The notes: generated from the letters alone by a model not told the origin. DNA of 64,000 nt from Theocolax elegans (GCA_026168455.1 CM047425.1:93065580-93129579); one strand, 5' to 3'; positions 13,501-24,715 are shown, counted from the stretch's first letter. Numbers and translations are program-made.

Positions 13501-16152
13501 ATGGAGATACAAGCAAAAAAGGAGTATTATTTTGTAAAATTATAATTTCTCTTATCCGTCCAAATACTAATAAATCATTTGATGTTTCAGATGCTAATTC
13601 GATCACAACGAACAAATTTGGTCGATACTCTATTCCATTTACAAAAATCGATTGAGCACAAAGAGCTAACTCCGTATGAGATAAATTAAAATTTTGAAGA
13701 TGGTTTCTGCTTTGCAAGCTGTCAACAATACTCAATTTAGCTGATGCTACTTCAAATCTATTAATTGGTAGATTTTTTACATTCCACTTTACGCTTTGTA
13801 TACATTGGCATACTCGTATAAGTGTTTTTGGAGGATTCTTAAAATTGTGAACATTGTGAGCTCGTAATTTTAGATCAATATGCTTCCTTTCAAAGTGCAT
13901 ACAGTGGTACCGCACTAAAGGTCCAAATGATTCTATACATTCTCTATAGTGTTTCATGTGGTGGAACTTGTTAATTAAATTGACATTAGGAAATATTCGA
14001 ATAAAGAGTATAATGAAATCGTGTATCAGAGAATCAAGATAATCTAAAATTGATGTTACTAATTTTGTAGCAAATACTATTTCCATTATCCTTAATAAAT
14101 GTAAAATAAGTTCCATGTGCTGATCGTTGTTGGAAACTTTACCACACAACATAAATGGCAAACTTCTCATTAAACACCATACCTGTATTGCCTTTTGGCT
14201 CAAGGTATGTTCCCTTTTGAGAAGCATTGATTCAGTAAAGTTAGATGACGGTTTATTAACTCGTTCTAAACAACCATAATTAAATAAAGCAATTGCTCCA
14301 TTTAGAAAAGAAATGTCAAAAAGCTTTTGATTTATAATATACTCATGTAATATCAATTTTAATAACATAGGACAAATACCGCATAACAAGTCATGCATAA
14401 TGTCAAAAATTTTATTTTTTGAAATATGGAAATATGAAGATTTATTTAATGCACAATCACCCTTCAATCCTGTCATAGTTTTAGAAGCAGAAGCAAAATT
14501 AGTTTCTCTTAGCAATTCTAAATGTTCCATAAAAACTTCTTTGGTTCTTTTTGTAGCTATACCAAAATTACCTCTGTGTAGGTCATCCCTAGAAATTAAA
14601 CACAGTCGACAGAATTTATTAGCTGAGGGGCCTAGAAAATTAAAAACCTCATGAACCGCCAAACCATCTCCACAAAAACAAAATAAACTTCCCCGAAGAA
14701 CATAATCCTCGCCGTCAAAATTAAGGGAAACGCCCTCATCGCTTTCTAATTGTTGTAACTCCTCAATGAATGGAGAAAGTATTTTTTCAAAACCATACTT
14801 GCGAATGTCTTCATAATACGAAACGAGAAGTACATGTATACTACTTACTTTAGAGTTAATGTGCGAGGGTAAGTTATCAATTTGATAATAAAATACTCCC
14901 AGTTTGTGAACCCCTGTTTTGGAACCTATCGGGTTAGCAATTTCAATTTCATCATAATATAATTTTATTCTTATAGAAAACTTGTATTTTTGAAAAAAGG
15001 GATGACTTTTAAAATATTTGCCATCAATACTAGAAAATATTTCACCATTTGAAGATGATAATTCTGCTTCAATAATTTCTCGAATTACTTTATTAGAAAG
15101 AATAAGTGTTAAAACTTTAATAATAGGCACATACTGAAATGTTTCAGTTACAACCTTAGGGACTAAAGAACCGGTACTTCTATTGACTACGGTATCTAAT
15201 CGTCGACCAAGAGGAATTTCAATCGGTGATACATAACTATGGTCATTTACCATTGCTTCTATCTGTTGGTCAAATCTCTTATATCCTTTAAATGGACTCT
15301 CAAATTCAATAGCATCTTGAATGCTTTTAATTCGAATTTCGTCCAGTAATGTACCGGATACGAGAAATTGATTGATTTTTCTTTTTATCATCTCACGAAC
15401 ATCAAACACAAGTTCTTCACATTCAGTTAAAATTTTTTCTACGACACTACCAGTAATGGACCTATTGCAATGTAATTTAGCTATCATTTTGACAACAGAT
15501 GAACGTAGATCAATATCAGAGATATCTTCCACAACACTTTCATTCACCTCACTATTTGGAGTCCGAACATTTTCGCACTCTTCCAAGTTAGTATCGTTTG
15601 CTCCAATAATATCAAATTCCTCTTGAACAATATTTAGTTCATTATTGTGAAATTGAGATGCTGGATTGATTTGTATTAAATGTTTTTTTCTTATATGCTT
15701 TCGCAAATCATAAAAGTTGACGAAACTATCGAGACACCCATCCTGCCCACAAATAAAGCCAGTCGTTGGTATACCGTCTACAATAGTAATCCCATGGTAA
15801 TTTCGAAAGTGATTCGCTAAATTGTTTAATCCATTGGCGATTAATTGATTACACATGAAACAATTAAGTTCCTCCATTTGACAATTTAAAAAAATTTATT
15901 CTGAAAAGCGCAGTCTTAGTTTTACTAAATTATTTATTTTATAAATATACCTAATTTATTAGAAATTATTATTTAATATGATATTATCTGAATAACGTAT
16001 GAATTATAAATTTTAAGTTTTTATGGGATACCGAGTTTTCAAAATATATAAAGAAACTCACCCTCTAAAATGGCAATAACCTCCTTGTCAACAATGTTCA
16101 GTTGAGTCAGATATAGTTTTAATTCTTCTTTATCGTATTTGTAAATCGACAT
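10553..16152 (-). CDS. SAM-domain protein, SAMD3-like, element-encoded (10 exons, 664 aa)
   Basis: I assembled the exons by GT-AG sites and phase: 16062-16152, 12978-13096, 12269-12886, 12030-12175, 11859-11952, 11602-11778, 11374-11541, 11143-11287, 10960-11069 and 10553-10879, 665 codons including the stop. Only the exon-8 donor (GTACCT) is weak. Exons 1-2 join in phase to give an N-terminal SAM domain (residues 1-70: LTQLNIVDKEVIAIL, GECFMELSQDDLLKMRIKMG). Exon 3 is a Ser/Glu/Pro-rich linker (71-276). Exons 4-10 form a conserved C-terminal module (residues ~277-664), including YPPNESKIALAKAIVSEFPQL, a GFLQWRL block, FPRLIDYGGQM, RALLFLIDLLP and a final FFIVIDG...DLLFKLYFVFNLEYP block. This architecture matches SAMD3-like proteins expanded in fishes, cnidarians and some insects (from memory of the family). 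SAM domains mediate oligomerisation or RNA binding; the C-terminal module has no known activity. Intron 1 contains the whole 850-aa transposase-like gene on the same strand. A TAG lies directly before the ATG, as part of a likely splice acceptor. Confidence 0.75.
13325..15877 (-). CDS. C2H2 zinc-finger transposase-like protein (850 aa)
   Basis: One uninterrupted frame. At the N-terminus are two C2H2 fingers: C6, C9, H23, H28 and C43, C48, H61, H66, the second canonical. Residues ~70-290 are a linker with helical segments. Residues ~300-680 hold a conserved core with LYYDEIEIANPIGS (D309), FCFCGDGLAVHEV (C399, C401, D404), CRLC (C423, C426), FDIMHDLLCGICP (about 491-503), FHHMKHYRECIESFGPLV and HCMHFERKH (E663). 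The same motif order occurs in uncharacterised multi-copy proteins of fishes, cnidarians and insects, from memory. D309, D404 and E663 could be a DDE triad with a long insertion before the Glu, and the cysteines a zinc site; this is inference. The gene sits in intron 1 of the SAM-domain gene on the same strand. An acceptor (gcgcttttcag, exon edge at 15900) lies 23 bp before the ATG, and an AATAAA (minus strand, 13283-13288) follows the stop. The frame is intact, so the copy may be young. A domesticated host gene is the alternative. Confidence 0.75.
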   Translation of the reverse strand: MEELNCFMCNQLIANGLNNLANHFRNYHGITIVDGIPTTGFICGQDGCLDSFVNFYDLRKHIRKKHLIQINPASQFHNNELNIVQEEFDIIGANDTNLEECENVRTPNSEVNESVVEDISDIDLRSSVVKMIAKLHCNRSITGSVVEKILTECEELVFDVREMIKRKINQFLVSGTLLDEIRIKSIQDAIEFESPFKGYKRFDQQIEAMVNDHSYVSPIEIPLGRRLDTVVNRSTGSLVPKVVTETFQYVPIIKVLTLILSNKVIREIIEAELSSSNGEIFSSIDGKYFKSHPFFQKYKFSIRIKLYYDEIEIANPIGSKTGVHKLGVFYYQIDNLPSHINSKVSSIHVLLVSYYEDIRKYGFEKILSPFIEELQQLESDEGVSLNFDGEDYVLRGSLFCFCGDGLAVHEVFNFLGPSANKFCRLCLISRDDLHRGNFGIATKRTKEVFMEHLELLRETNFASASKTMTGLKGDCALNKSSYFHISKNKIFDIMHDLLCGICPMLLKLILHEYIINQKLFDISFLNGAIALFNYGCLERVNKPSSNFTESMLLKREHTLSQKAIQVWCLMRSLPFMLCGKVSNNDQHMELILHLLRIMEIVFATKLVTSILDYLDSLIHDFIILFIRIFPNVNLINKFHHMKHYRECIESFGPLVRYHCMHFERKHIDLKLRAHNVHNFKNPPKTLIRVCQCIQSVKWNVKNLPINRFEVASAKLSIVDSLQSRNHLQNFNLSHTELALCAQSIFVNGIEYRPNLFVVIELASETSNDLLVFGRIREIIILQNNTPFLLVSPSKSLFFDTTVHAYCIQLVDYSNAYKFIEISTLPFYKTFCCWNKATSDRLYISLPHIIL

Positions 16153-16454
16153 CTAAAAAGAAATAATATCTATAATTAATAATCACAAATTAAAAAAAAA
16201 AAAAAAATTTTAAATTTGAAGTCACCAAAATATTATTTAAACCGTGAGTAAAAAGATGCCAGTATTTGAACTGTCACAATTTAAATATGCGGACGAGCCC
16301 ATTTTAACTATCATGGCGGAAACAAGGCAGAAACACGTTTAAATACACGTAAAAAATAATAATCCTCTCGCTATGACAGTTCAACTCCCAAAATGTATCT
16401 TCTTTCACTTATTGGTCTAAATGAGTATATTGTGCCTTCGTGTAATTTTAAATA

Positions 16455-16600
16455 CATCATACTTACTTTTCTACAAGTATTTTATTCTTCCTCGAAATTT
16501 ATTTGTAATGATGTGCCGTGTGATTAAAATTTGCATCCAAAATCATGGCAAGGCGAGAATCGCATAATATACTCGTCGACAGATTGTTTCTTTACGACTT
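16455..16600 (-). promoter_or_regulatory. Candidate shared leader exon and promoter for the two element genes
   Basis: On the minus strand a consensus splice donor (GAAAA|GTAAGTATG) has its exon edge at 16467. Downstream on the same strand are a strong acceptor directly before the SAM-gene ATG (tttctttttag, exon edge 16152) and another 23 bp before the transposase-like ATG (exon edge 15900). A non-coding first exon ending at 16467 could therefore be joined to either gene. The transcription start was not located. A 58-codon plus-strand frame at 16545-16721 overlaps this region and has no known domain. Confidence 0.4.
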
Positions 16601-16721
16601 TAATTTAAGCGCGACGTGTCAATCCGTTTTGAACGCTGAAGAGGTGCATTTTCATCCTTTAATAAAACATGCCGGTAAAAATCCAAGGGACGCGATACGG
16701 CTACCGGTCGGTCAAGAGTAA

Positions 16722-19700
16722 CGGTCAACAACTACTGAGTACTGAGAAGTGAGAGTAGGGGTTGATGGGTAATTTTCAAAATGGGTCTTCTGTCACTAGG
16801 TTGGCATCACTGATACGTCTTTACCAAATCAGATGCATTGGAATTAAAAATAATCTGAAAGACAAAATACAGTTTACTGTAATTTTTCAATTTAATTTGT
16901 GTAAATAAGAAATTTTATTTAAATAAGAATTGCTAAAATTTTTTCAAAATTTTAATAAGAATAAACTAATTTTAGTTAACATTTTCTATTGCAATTTAAA
17001 ATAAAAAAATAAATAAAAAAAATGTTTTTGTTCAGTAATCTTAAAAAAATTTGTAGATTATGCGTGTATAATTTAGTTTACTTATTGTAATAAAATTGCG
17101 AAAATAAGGTTTAACAATATGCAAAAGAATAAAGAATAATTATTTGAATTGTAATTCTGATAAGAGAATTACAAATTTAAATAATAAAACTGAATCATTT
17201 GATAAACTAGTTTGCGTTACAACAATTAAAAAAATTATTGTACATATAAATAATAATTGAACGCTCTCGTCACTTAAAAATATTATATTGGCGACTACTA
17301 ATTTACAAAATATATTTATCTTTAATTCGACTAAAAATTATACAATTAGGACTTTACGTAAAAAAATCTATTTATAAAATTTAAACACTTTTAAGGGCAC
17401 TTTTGACTTACCTTTTCCTACTTAAAAATTATGTTTAAAATATTAAATTTAAATTTTTTTAAAAATTAATAAAGATAATTTAAAATATATCGGAGGGCTT
17501 GACGTTGCGACTTTTTTGAAAAAAATAATTTTTTAATTAATTTAAAATCAATAAGATTTGGTCAGTACTATAATAAGCCCTGATTTGATACAAACAATTT
17601 AAAAATTAAAAAATGATTGAAAATAATAACCGATTTTATATTAACACGGAACCTTTTCAGAGTCCGACATCTCCTTAATCAATTTAAATTTCTATCGCAT
17701 GCTGCATATTTAGTTGTGTCCCAAATTATGTAAGCTTTAATCGCACTAAATAGTGATGCAAAAGTCGCTTTCTCGTTAAATGAAGATAAATCTAAACAAT
17801 TTTTTACGCAAAATAAATTAAACAATTTGTTACATGTAGCTGCTAAAAATTTATCACGGTTGTATCTTCGTATCCTATTTGATCGCGATACATTTGGCTA
17901 TTACGAATTTTATAGTAATGATTTATCACACAAAGTATTAAATAATTCGAAAACAATTAATAAAGTGAATGTAACTTATTAATTACAATTGCTCAACGAT
18001 TAAACGATTTGAAAAAAAAAGTTTCTATGCCGATTCAAATGAATGGTACGTGCTTGCTTCATTTCAACGATAGTTCAAAATTGCTATGCACTTACTAAAA
18101 TGGCTTTGCAATTATTAATTCTGCATCTTAATAATGAATCTCAATATTATAATGATATGGAATGTCAGAATATATAACAATTTCAATATACGCAAATAAT
18201 TAACTTCGTGAATTACAGTATATCAGTCAATAAGGTATATATAAAAGTTGCAAAGTCATTATCTTTACAGTAGTTAATTTTTATAAATTTTTACTAGATT
18301 ATAATTATTTTATATATTTATGTTTTGTGTTTTTAATTTATAATCATAATATATCTATCTGTATATATAATTATATATACACTCTGACTTTGAAATTTGT
18401 ATTATATCGTTTTTTCTACAGGACAATCCGTTGTTTTTCAAATTTGTAAAAATCGTTGAAAATGAACTACTAAATGCTTGAAATCAGTCGGTTAGACAAT
18501 CGCTGTAATGTTTGATGTAACATATAATATAAATGCGTTACTTTCATTGTACAAAATTCTACTTTAGAGTAAAAGGAAACTTTGCATTAAAAAAGGGAAA
18601 GGACATTTAAAAAATGTCAGTACTTTCATCGGTACCTACAACGACGTTTACCTAACAAGTTTGTAGGTTTCAATCACAGTATCTTGACAAGCGGAAGGTC
18701 CGCTCAATACAAATTCTCTGGATCTGCCTAAAACGTCAGTATGACTTGGTACTTATGACTGTAACTTGGTCTGGTTGATTGTAGATGTGGCTGGTAGGTT
18801 GACTGTAAAGATCATCAAGATCTTCGTTATTTAAACTTTGCATACTGGATTGTTGGAAGGTCGGATTGCTCTATCGGTGCCATTGAGCTTACACTTTCCC
18901 AATTCTTGATATTGAGACTCAATGCTAAACTTGGATAGGTGTGGATGCCACAGCATCCGGTTGCTAGTTGCCACGCCTGAACTTGATGATTAAAATCAAA
19001 ATATTAGACTAGATTTATTTGTTAATTGATTTTTGTAGCAAATAATTTAAATATTTAACGTAAGAAATATATTTATTGTTTTTTTTAATATAAAATCAAG
19101 TTCATATTTTCTTTTAATTTGAATGTTAGATAGATCTTTGTAATTTGAATTTAAATTTGTGATATTGATGCTACGTCTATTTCAAATTAAATGATAGTTG
19201 TTAATTAAAAAATTTTTAAATAACGTTTACATAAATTTAATATTTACCTTAGGAGTAAGTAGAAGAACGATGCATTGTAACGAGATAATCACAGCAGTGT
19301 ATAAGTTAAGTATTAGAAGTTTATGTCCAGTGCCGAAGAAAATTCTATGATGCTTTTATGGAGAATAGTGGCAGCTGCATCCGTATCCTAGACACAAATT
19401 AGCTCGAGCACAAATCTGAGTTACACAACATGCTCAAGAGAGTATTTAGCTCCAGGGAGTTCAACAACGATAAAGAAGCCTCGATTGCTTCATAGATTAG
19501 ACTGAATACTCCAACCTGCCATCAGCTTTTTGAGACAAAGAAATTACAGAAGATTAATTACAGTTTTAAATATTTTAACTTTAAGCAACATTTATAAAAA
19601 GTTTTAAATTTATATTAATGACTTGAAGAGTAGTAATTATCAAAAATTTTTGTGCATTATTAAGAATAAAGGTTAGAAAAATTGAAGCTATTTACATCGG

Positions 19701-20400
19701 CACATGTCAACACTATATCTATACGCATAGTTGGATATTTATTAATAACAATAATTGAAGGGCTCAAGACTTACTTAGGTACACTCAGAACTCCTTTCTT
19801 GGCAGTGGAAGTTTGCATCAAATCTTGTCGCCTGATACAAACGTTAGAACACCATCAATCGACCTTACATCGCAAAACTATACCTGACATAAACTCCAGT
19901 CATCTTTAAGCGTTGACGTGGCAAAGAAGAGACGGTTGAACTCAAAATAATAAGTCTTCTTCCTGTATTTTGGCACCAGCGGACTGTACGACCGTCAACA
20001 GTCAAAGGCTCGTCCAGCAGCCATGTTGTGTCTCACTTGAAGCAGCGCGCGAACGGCAACCAGCTCGCCGTGTAAAACAATGTATCGCACGAGACCTACG
20101 CGAATAGCGGCGGCGCTGTACATTATGTCGTGTGAGCGAGGTATCGCTACACGCATGCGCTAAGTGCAGATCACGCGCGCGGTAGATACAAAACGCGGAT
20201 ACGTCGATATTACAAGTTTTACAACTTGTTTTACGACTACATCGATTAATTTATAAACTTAAATGAACATACCTTCATTTTTGTTTAATTAAATATTGTC
20301 AAACTGTTGTAATGCGAAGAGAAGCACGAAGCTATTAGGAGACGTCTGCATAGCAAGGAAAGCAAGCGTGTACTGACCCGCGCCGCGCAATCTACTAAAT
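16722..20400. other. Right-hand part of the element without recognised genes
   Basis: About 3.7 kb inside the element boundaries. Most of it is very AT-rich with stops in all frames. A more balanced stretch at 18600-19000 and a GC-rich one at 19900-20200 are present. A 75-codon plus-strand frame at 19682-19909 shows no domain and is not called. This may hold untranslated or regulatory sequence, a decayed third gene, or a nested insertion. Confidence 0.5.
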
Positions 20401-20710
20401 CTTTTAGTACACTATAACTAATGAATTAGTGAATATTCACTAATTCATTAATGAATATTTACTAATTAATTAGTGAATATATACTAATGAATTAGTGAAA
20501 ATTCACTAATTCATTAGTGAAAAATTGACTTATTATTTTGTAAAAAATTTAATCGATAATTTTCACTAATTAATTAGTGATTACTCACTAATTCATTAGT
20601 GACAATAAACAGTTCACTAATTAATTAGTGAAAAAACTACTAATTATTTAGTGAAATATTTTTCACTAAGCAAATTAGTGAAATTTTCACTAATTTATTT
20701 TTAGAGAGTA
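20401..20710. repeat. Right terminal and subterminal palindrome array of the element
   Basis: Around fifteen copies of ACTAATT-(A/C)-ATTAGTGA-type palindromes, for example ttcactaattaattagtgaa, ending in ttttagagagta. Its reverse complement reproduces the left end. The copies here are more regular than those at the left. Confidence 0.85.
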
Positions 20711-22151
20711 TGATAGTAAATATTATTTAATTAAAACAAATGCATAATAAATGAAGATATCGCTTATTTATTCTTACTTATTACTTAAAACTTTTTAATA
20801 ATAAATAATATACACTTTTTTTCGGACGACTTTAATTGCAACCATATATAACAAGGGATAAAGGATTTATGCGAAAGAAATGACTAAAAAAAAATATATA
20901 TAAATTTCTTTTTGACCAATAACTTTGCTATCGAGAATTTACACGGAAATAAACTTGAATATCAGAAATAAACGTAAAATCCATAAAAGTAGTTAAATAC
21001 CTGCACGGAATAATGAATAAAAGACGAGATGTAGACCGGGAAGGCGAAATAATTCTTGAGCTCTTCTTCCGGCATGACGATAGTAGCCGCACGCCAAATA
21101 TATCCCGATACTAAATCTATAATCATCTGCCACTGATAGATAGAGAGGAAACAAAGGGCTTGAAATCGTTTTTTTTCTTCAAAACAAAAACTTCAAGAAA
21201 CGCTCGGAGAAGCGAAATGCTAATAGGATGGCCTGAAGATAAGTCTGCGATAGGAGATAAGGCAGATGGGGGGATAATTGAACCTGCTCGGCAATTGCTA
21301 TCAAACTCAGCTTGGTAAAAAAATAGAAGAAAGAGGTGGTTTCTTCGAAATATATATATATGTATAAATGTGTATATATGTATAATATATATATGTGACT
21401 ATGAATAATTTCTTTTCCACGGGTCGGTGCTTCTATTCTTTTCTTCCGTCGAATGATCGCGATAATCTCTCAGCATATATATATATATATATGTATATAC
21501 GCTCCCTCTACTTTGTTTTAATCGATTCCATGCGCGCACGGAATTCTTACCAGAGAAATAAATAGGTGTGAGCTCCTATACCGTCTGTACTTCTCGACAT
21601 GTAACTTTACAACGGTGCGACAGGCAGCCCATAAAATCGTGCAAATATTTATTTTACGCGTCTTTCCAGATTTTTCGTATTCCTTTTTTTTCCCGCGAAT
21701 GAAAACACGAGTGAGTTTCTTCCTCGTACTGAAAACATACTCGTATTCTCTTTCGCTTGCGGTTGTATAATAATAAACAAACATACTCGAATTTTATACG
21801 AAAAAGAGAGTATGTATTTTGTGTTTGATTGTATATTTTTTTAATTGTAGCTGATTAAGTCATAACTGACAATGAATATTCTTACCTTTTAAAACTTCTG
21901 TTAAAACGTAACTGCAGATCATAGACAAGATTTTAATACTATAAAACATTCAAAAACGACTCTTACATTCCACAAACATTCTACAAACTATCAGCAAGGA
22001 ACATCTTCATTAAATACAGATATTTTTGAATTTGTATCGCTAAACTATAAAAGTAATATAATTAAATCAAAGCACGTAATTTAATTCGTTGGAATACCGT
22101 GACAGTGCATAGCCCAAATAAATGCGGCAACAATTCCATCTGGTACCCTGC

Positions 22152-22197
22152 GCACTTCAACCCTTCACCTCCCCCTCCCCCCCCCCTCCTCTCTCAG
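22152..22197. repeat. Poly-C / CCT pyrimidine tract
   Basis: A run of C-rich pyrimidines (cctccccctcccccccccc) followed by ctcctctctc. It is a simple repeat on the edge of a GC-richer island. Confidence 0.85.
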
Positions 22198-22403
22198 GAA
22201 TCGAATAAAATTAGTGAAGCATTGTTTGCCACTTTGCGTCACCTCGCGCGATTCATTGAAATTCCACATTGTCATTATCGATCATCCCCAATTCCACTGT
22301 CAAACTGCTTTTGCCGACGCAAAACTATACTTCCTCCGAAAATTACGCGACCAACTGCTAACTACCTCTGTACCTATATACACAAGCACTCGAGAGAGTG
22401 TGA

Positions 22404-22437
22404 GAGAATGAGAGAGAGAGAGAAAGAGAGAGAATTA
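22404..22437. repeat. (AG)n microsatellite
   Basis: Purine dinucleotide run (gagagagagagaaagagagag). It accounts for the Arg/Glu repeats if the stretch is translated. Confidence 0.85.
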
Positions 22438-24688
22438 CAGTCGGAGTTCCAGTTATTTCGGGTGCGCGTCGTTATCGGCCCGGCAAATGCCGATGGAGAT
22501 ACTGTAGAAAAGACCGGAAATTCGAATGCGGCAAGCCACAGTCGAACCTAGGGCTCAGGTGTCGGTGAACCGACAATTCATAGCCAATGAATCGTTACCT
22601 CTCCTCCAACTGGACTCTTATCGCGACCGATGCTTCTATCTTCATGTATATAACACTGTATAGTTTAGTTTCGATACTCGTGTACATACACGTACTTTTA
22701 CGCGTTTCCACAGTTTCCTTATCTATTTATTTATTGCGATCTTAGATTACAGAAAATTAAATTGGGGGTGAGTTTATTAAATTCGTTGAGTAAGCAACGG
22801 ACCACTTTTTCTTTCGTGTAAGTGTATAGGATAACGCAACTGTACGCTGCTTCGATTTTAAGTTATAACTCGATGAAATTTCTCGAGCAAATAATGTGAT
22901 GTACGTGTTTAAACTTAAAATATATATGAAATTTCACACTTAATAAATCATAACTGTTCGTAATTCCCCTCTTTTTGAGTACGACAAAAACAAAGATATA
23001 GGTACATATTATTTTGTTCATAGATATTTATAGTAAAACTTACTAATTAATAAGCAAAACCTTAATGTGAATTAAAGTATTAAATGAAGTAATTATTTAA
23101 ATTTTTCTTCTCGTCATAAATATAATTAAGTATTCCATGTTTCGTCAAGTAATTCACGTTCGTTAATAAATTTTATAAATATTAATTAATAAATTATAAA
23201 TTAATTCATTCATAGTTATATTTAATATTTTACTGTTGTACACGTCCATTGCTATTAGTTTACCCATTAATATCACAAATATGCATTAATTATTAAAATT
23301 TAAAGATTTTTAGATTTCTTTAGTATTTTCTGTTCTATAATTCAACAACCGAGTTTGTTTTCTTTAAAATGGAGCACGCCCTCTTTTTTATTCCCTTGAT
23401 ATATCGTACTTTATAAAAGTTTTTAGTTCAATATTGCTTTATTTGTTTTCCAAAATAATCTGACATAATATATTAAAACAAAAACATCATATTCATATTG
23501 CTAAAATTGTTTAAACTTTTATAAAAAAAGAACTTTCTTTATTGTCATATTATACAATTGTTACGTACATAAATAGAATTTAATGTCGAAAATAAATACA
23601 AGTACATAAAAAATTAAAATAAAATGATTTGAATTTAAGTAAATAGAATGGTAAATTAATTGTAAATATTGACAGACGTTTCCGGAATGGATAAATTAAC
23701 ATTTAATGTAATAAATAAATTCTGTTAATACATTAACGAAGTATAATTTATGAAGCAAATGAAAAACAAAATTAACTGACTTGTCAAAACCGTTTGTTAT
23801 CTCTTCGATCTGACTTCTAAAATGGATTTGGCAAAATCAATTTAGCGTCAGTCTCGTTCTTGAACTAGTAAATTTAAAAGCTAAACAATTTTTTTACTTA
23901 CACTTTCGATATAAAAAGTGAAAGTCAATGCTACGTACGAATTCGTAACCTTCAAATGATATACAATAATAGTTTTTGCAAAATGCACTCTATATTTCAT
24001 AAATTCTAAGAATATGAGTGCTTCATAGGTAACATAAAGGTTTATATTCTGCATAAGTACAATTTCTTCGAAAAGTGTATTTTTATTGCGGAATATTCGG
24101 ATAAAATATGGTAATATTCCATCATGAAAAAGTAGACAAAGTAGATGATTTTGGTATGAGTGAGCTTTTTTATACATGTTTACTATTCACACGGAAAAAA
24201 TTAAATGAGACGATCATTGGCCGATGCTTATTTTCAGTACTGATAAATGAAAAATAAGGATTTTAATTAGAAATAAGAAAATATATACCTATTACATATA
24301 TCTTTGTGATGAGTCTAATGTACATTTTAATAATAAATTCTCATCAATTATAAATAACAGTTTTCATACCTAATAAAATGTTTTAAGTACATGGCTAAAA
24401 AATTAAATGGTTTTAAATTGATTAATAATATAAGAATTGGCACTGCTTCACATAACCTATATCGTATATAATTCAATATCATTTTATCTTTAATATTACA
24501 TAAAACACTTTTAAGAATTGTTCTAATGAATAAAACGTACATTTTGATACATAGAGTAAATTGAAAAAACTACTTTTTACAACATAAAAGTATGTGTATT
24601 AATTTTTTAGGTAGGAGTTTTATCAGATAAGTGCTTAATGGTCTCTTAATTATTCAGAAAAATATTGACAATTGCCTCATGTTTTGAC

Positions 24689-24715
24689 TTAATTTATTTA
24701 TTTATTTATTTATTC
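24689..24715. repeat. (ATTT)n microsatellite
   Basis: About six tandem copies of a TTTA/ATTT unit. Confidence 0.85.

Larger units (their letters stand above)
10181..20710. mobile_element. Putative ~10.5 kb DNA transposon with terminal inverted repeats
   Basis: The left end reads TACTCTCTAAAAATGAATTAG and the right end, reverse-complemented, reads TACTCTCTAAAAATAAATTAG: identical for 14 bp, one mismatch, then more identity. A TA lies at both outer edges, consistent with a TA target duplication and a terminal repeat starting CTCTCTAAAAAT. Just inside each end is a 250-300 bp array of a short palindrome based on CACTAATT/AATTAGTG. Between them lie two minus-strand genes, a zinc-finger transposase-like protein and a SAM-domain protein. 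Established element types with this gene pair and these ends are not known to me, so I give no superfamily. The matched ends at this distance plus the coding content make the boundaries fairly secure. Autonomy is inferred. Confidence 0.75.

Noticed and set aside
14400..15626. Two 84-codon plus-strand frames
   Set aside because: They are antisense shadows of the 850-aa coding frame.
16545..16721. 58-codon plus-strand frame divergent from the SAM gene
   Set aside because: No domain is visible, and it overlaps the region where the minus-strand leader exon is predicted. It could be a first exon, but no partner exon was found.
10181..20710. Interpretation as a Polinton/Maverick or KDZ/Zisupton element
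   Set aside because: No polymerase, integrase, ATPase or capsid genes are present, and no 6-bp or 8-bp flanking duplication was found. The motifs do not match what I know of KDZ transposases.
22099..22551. 150-codon plus-strand frame
   Set aside because: It is made mostly of a poly-C tract and an AG microsatellite (Pro and Arg/Glu runs) and has no recognisable motif.
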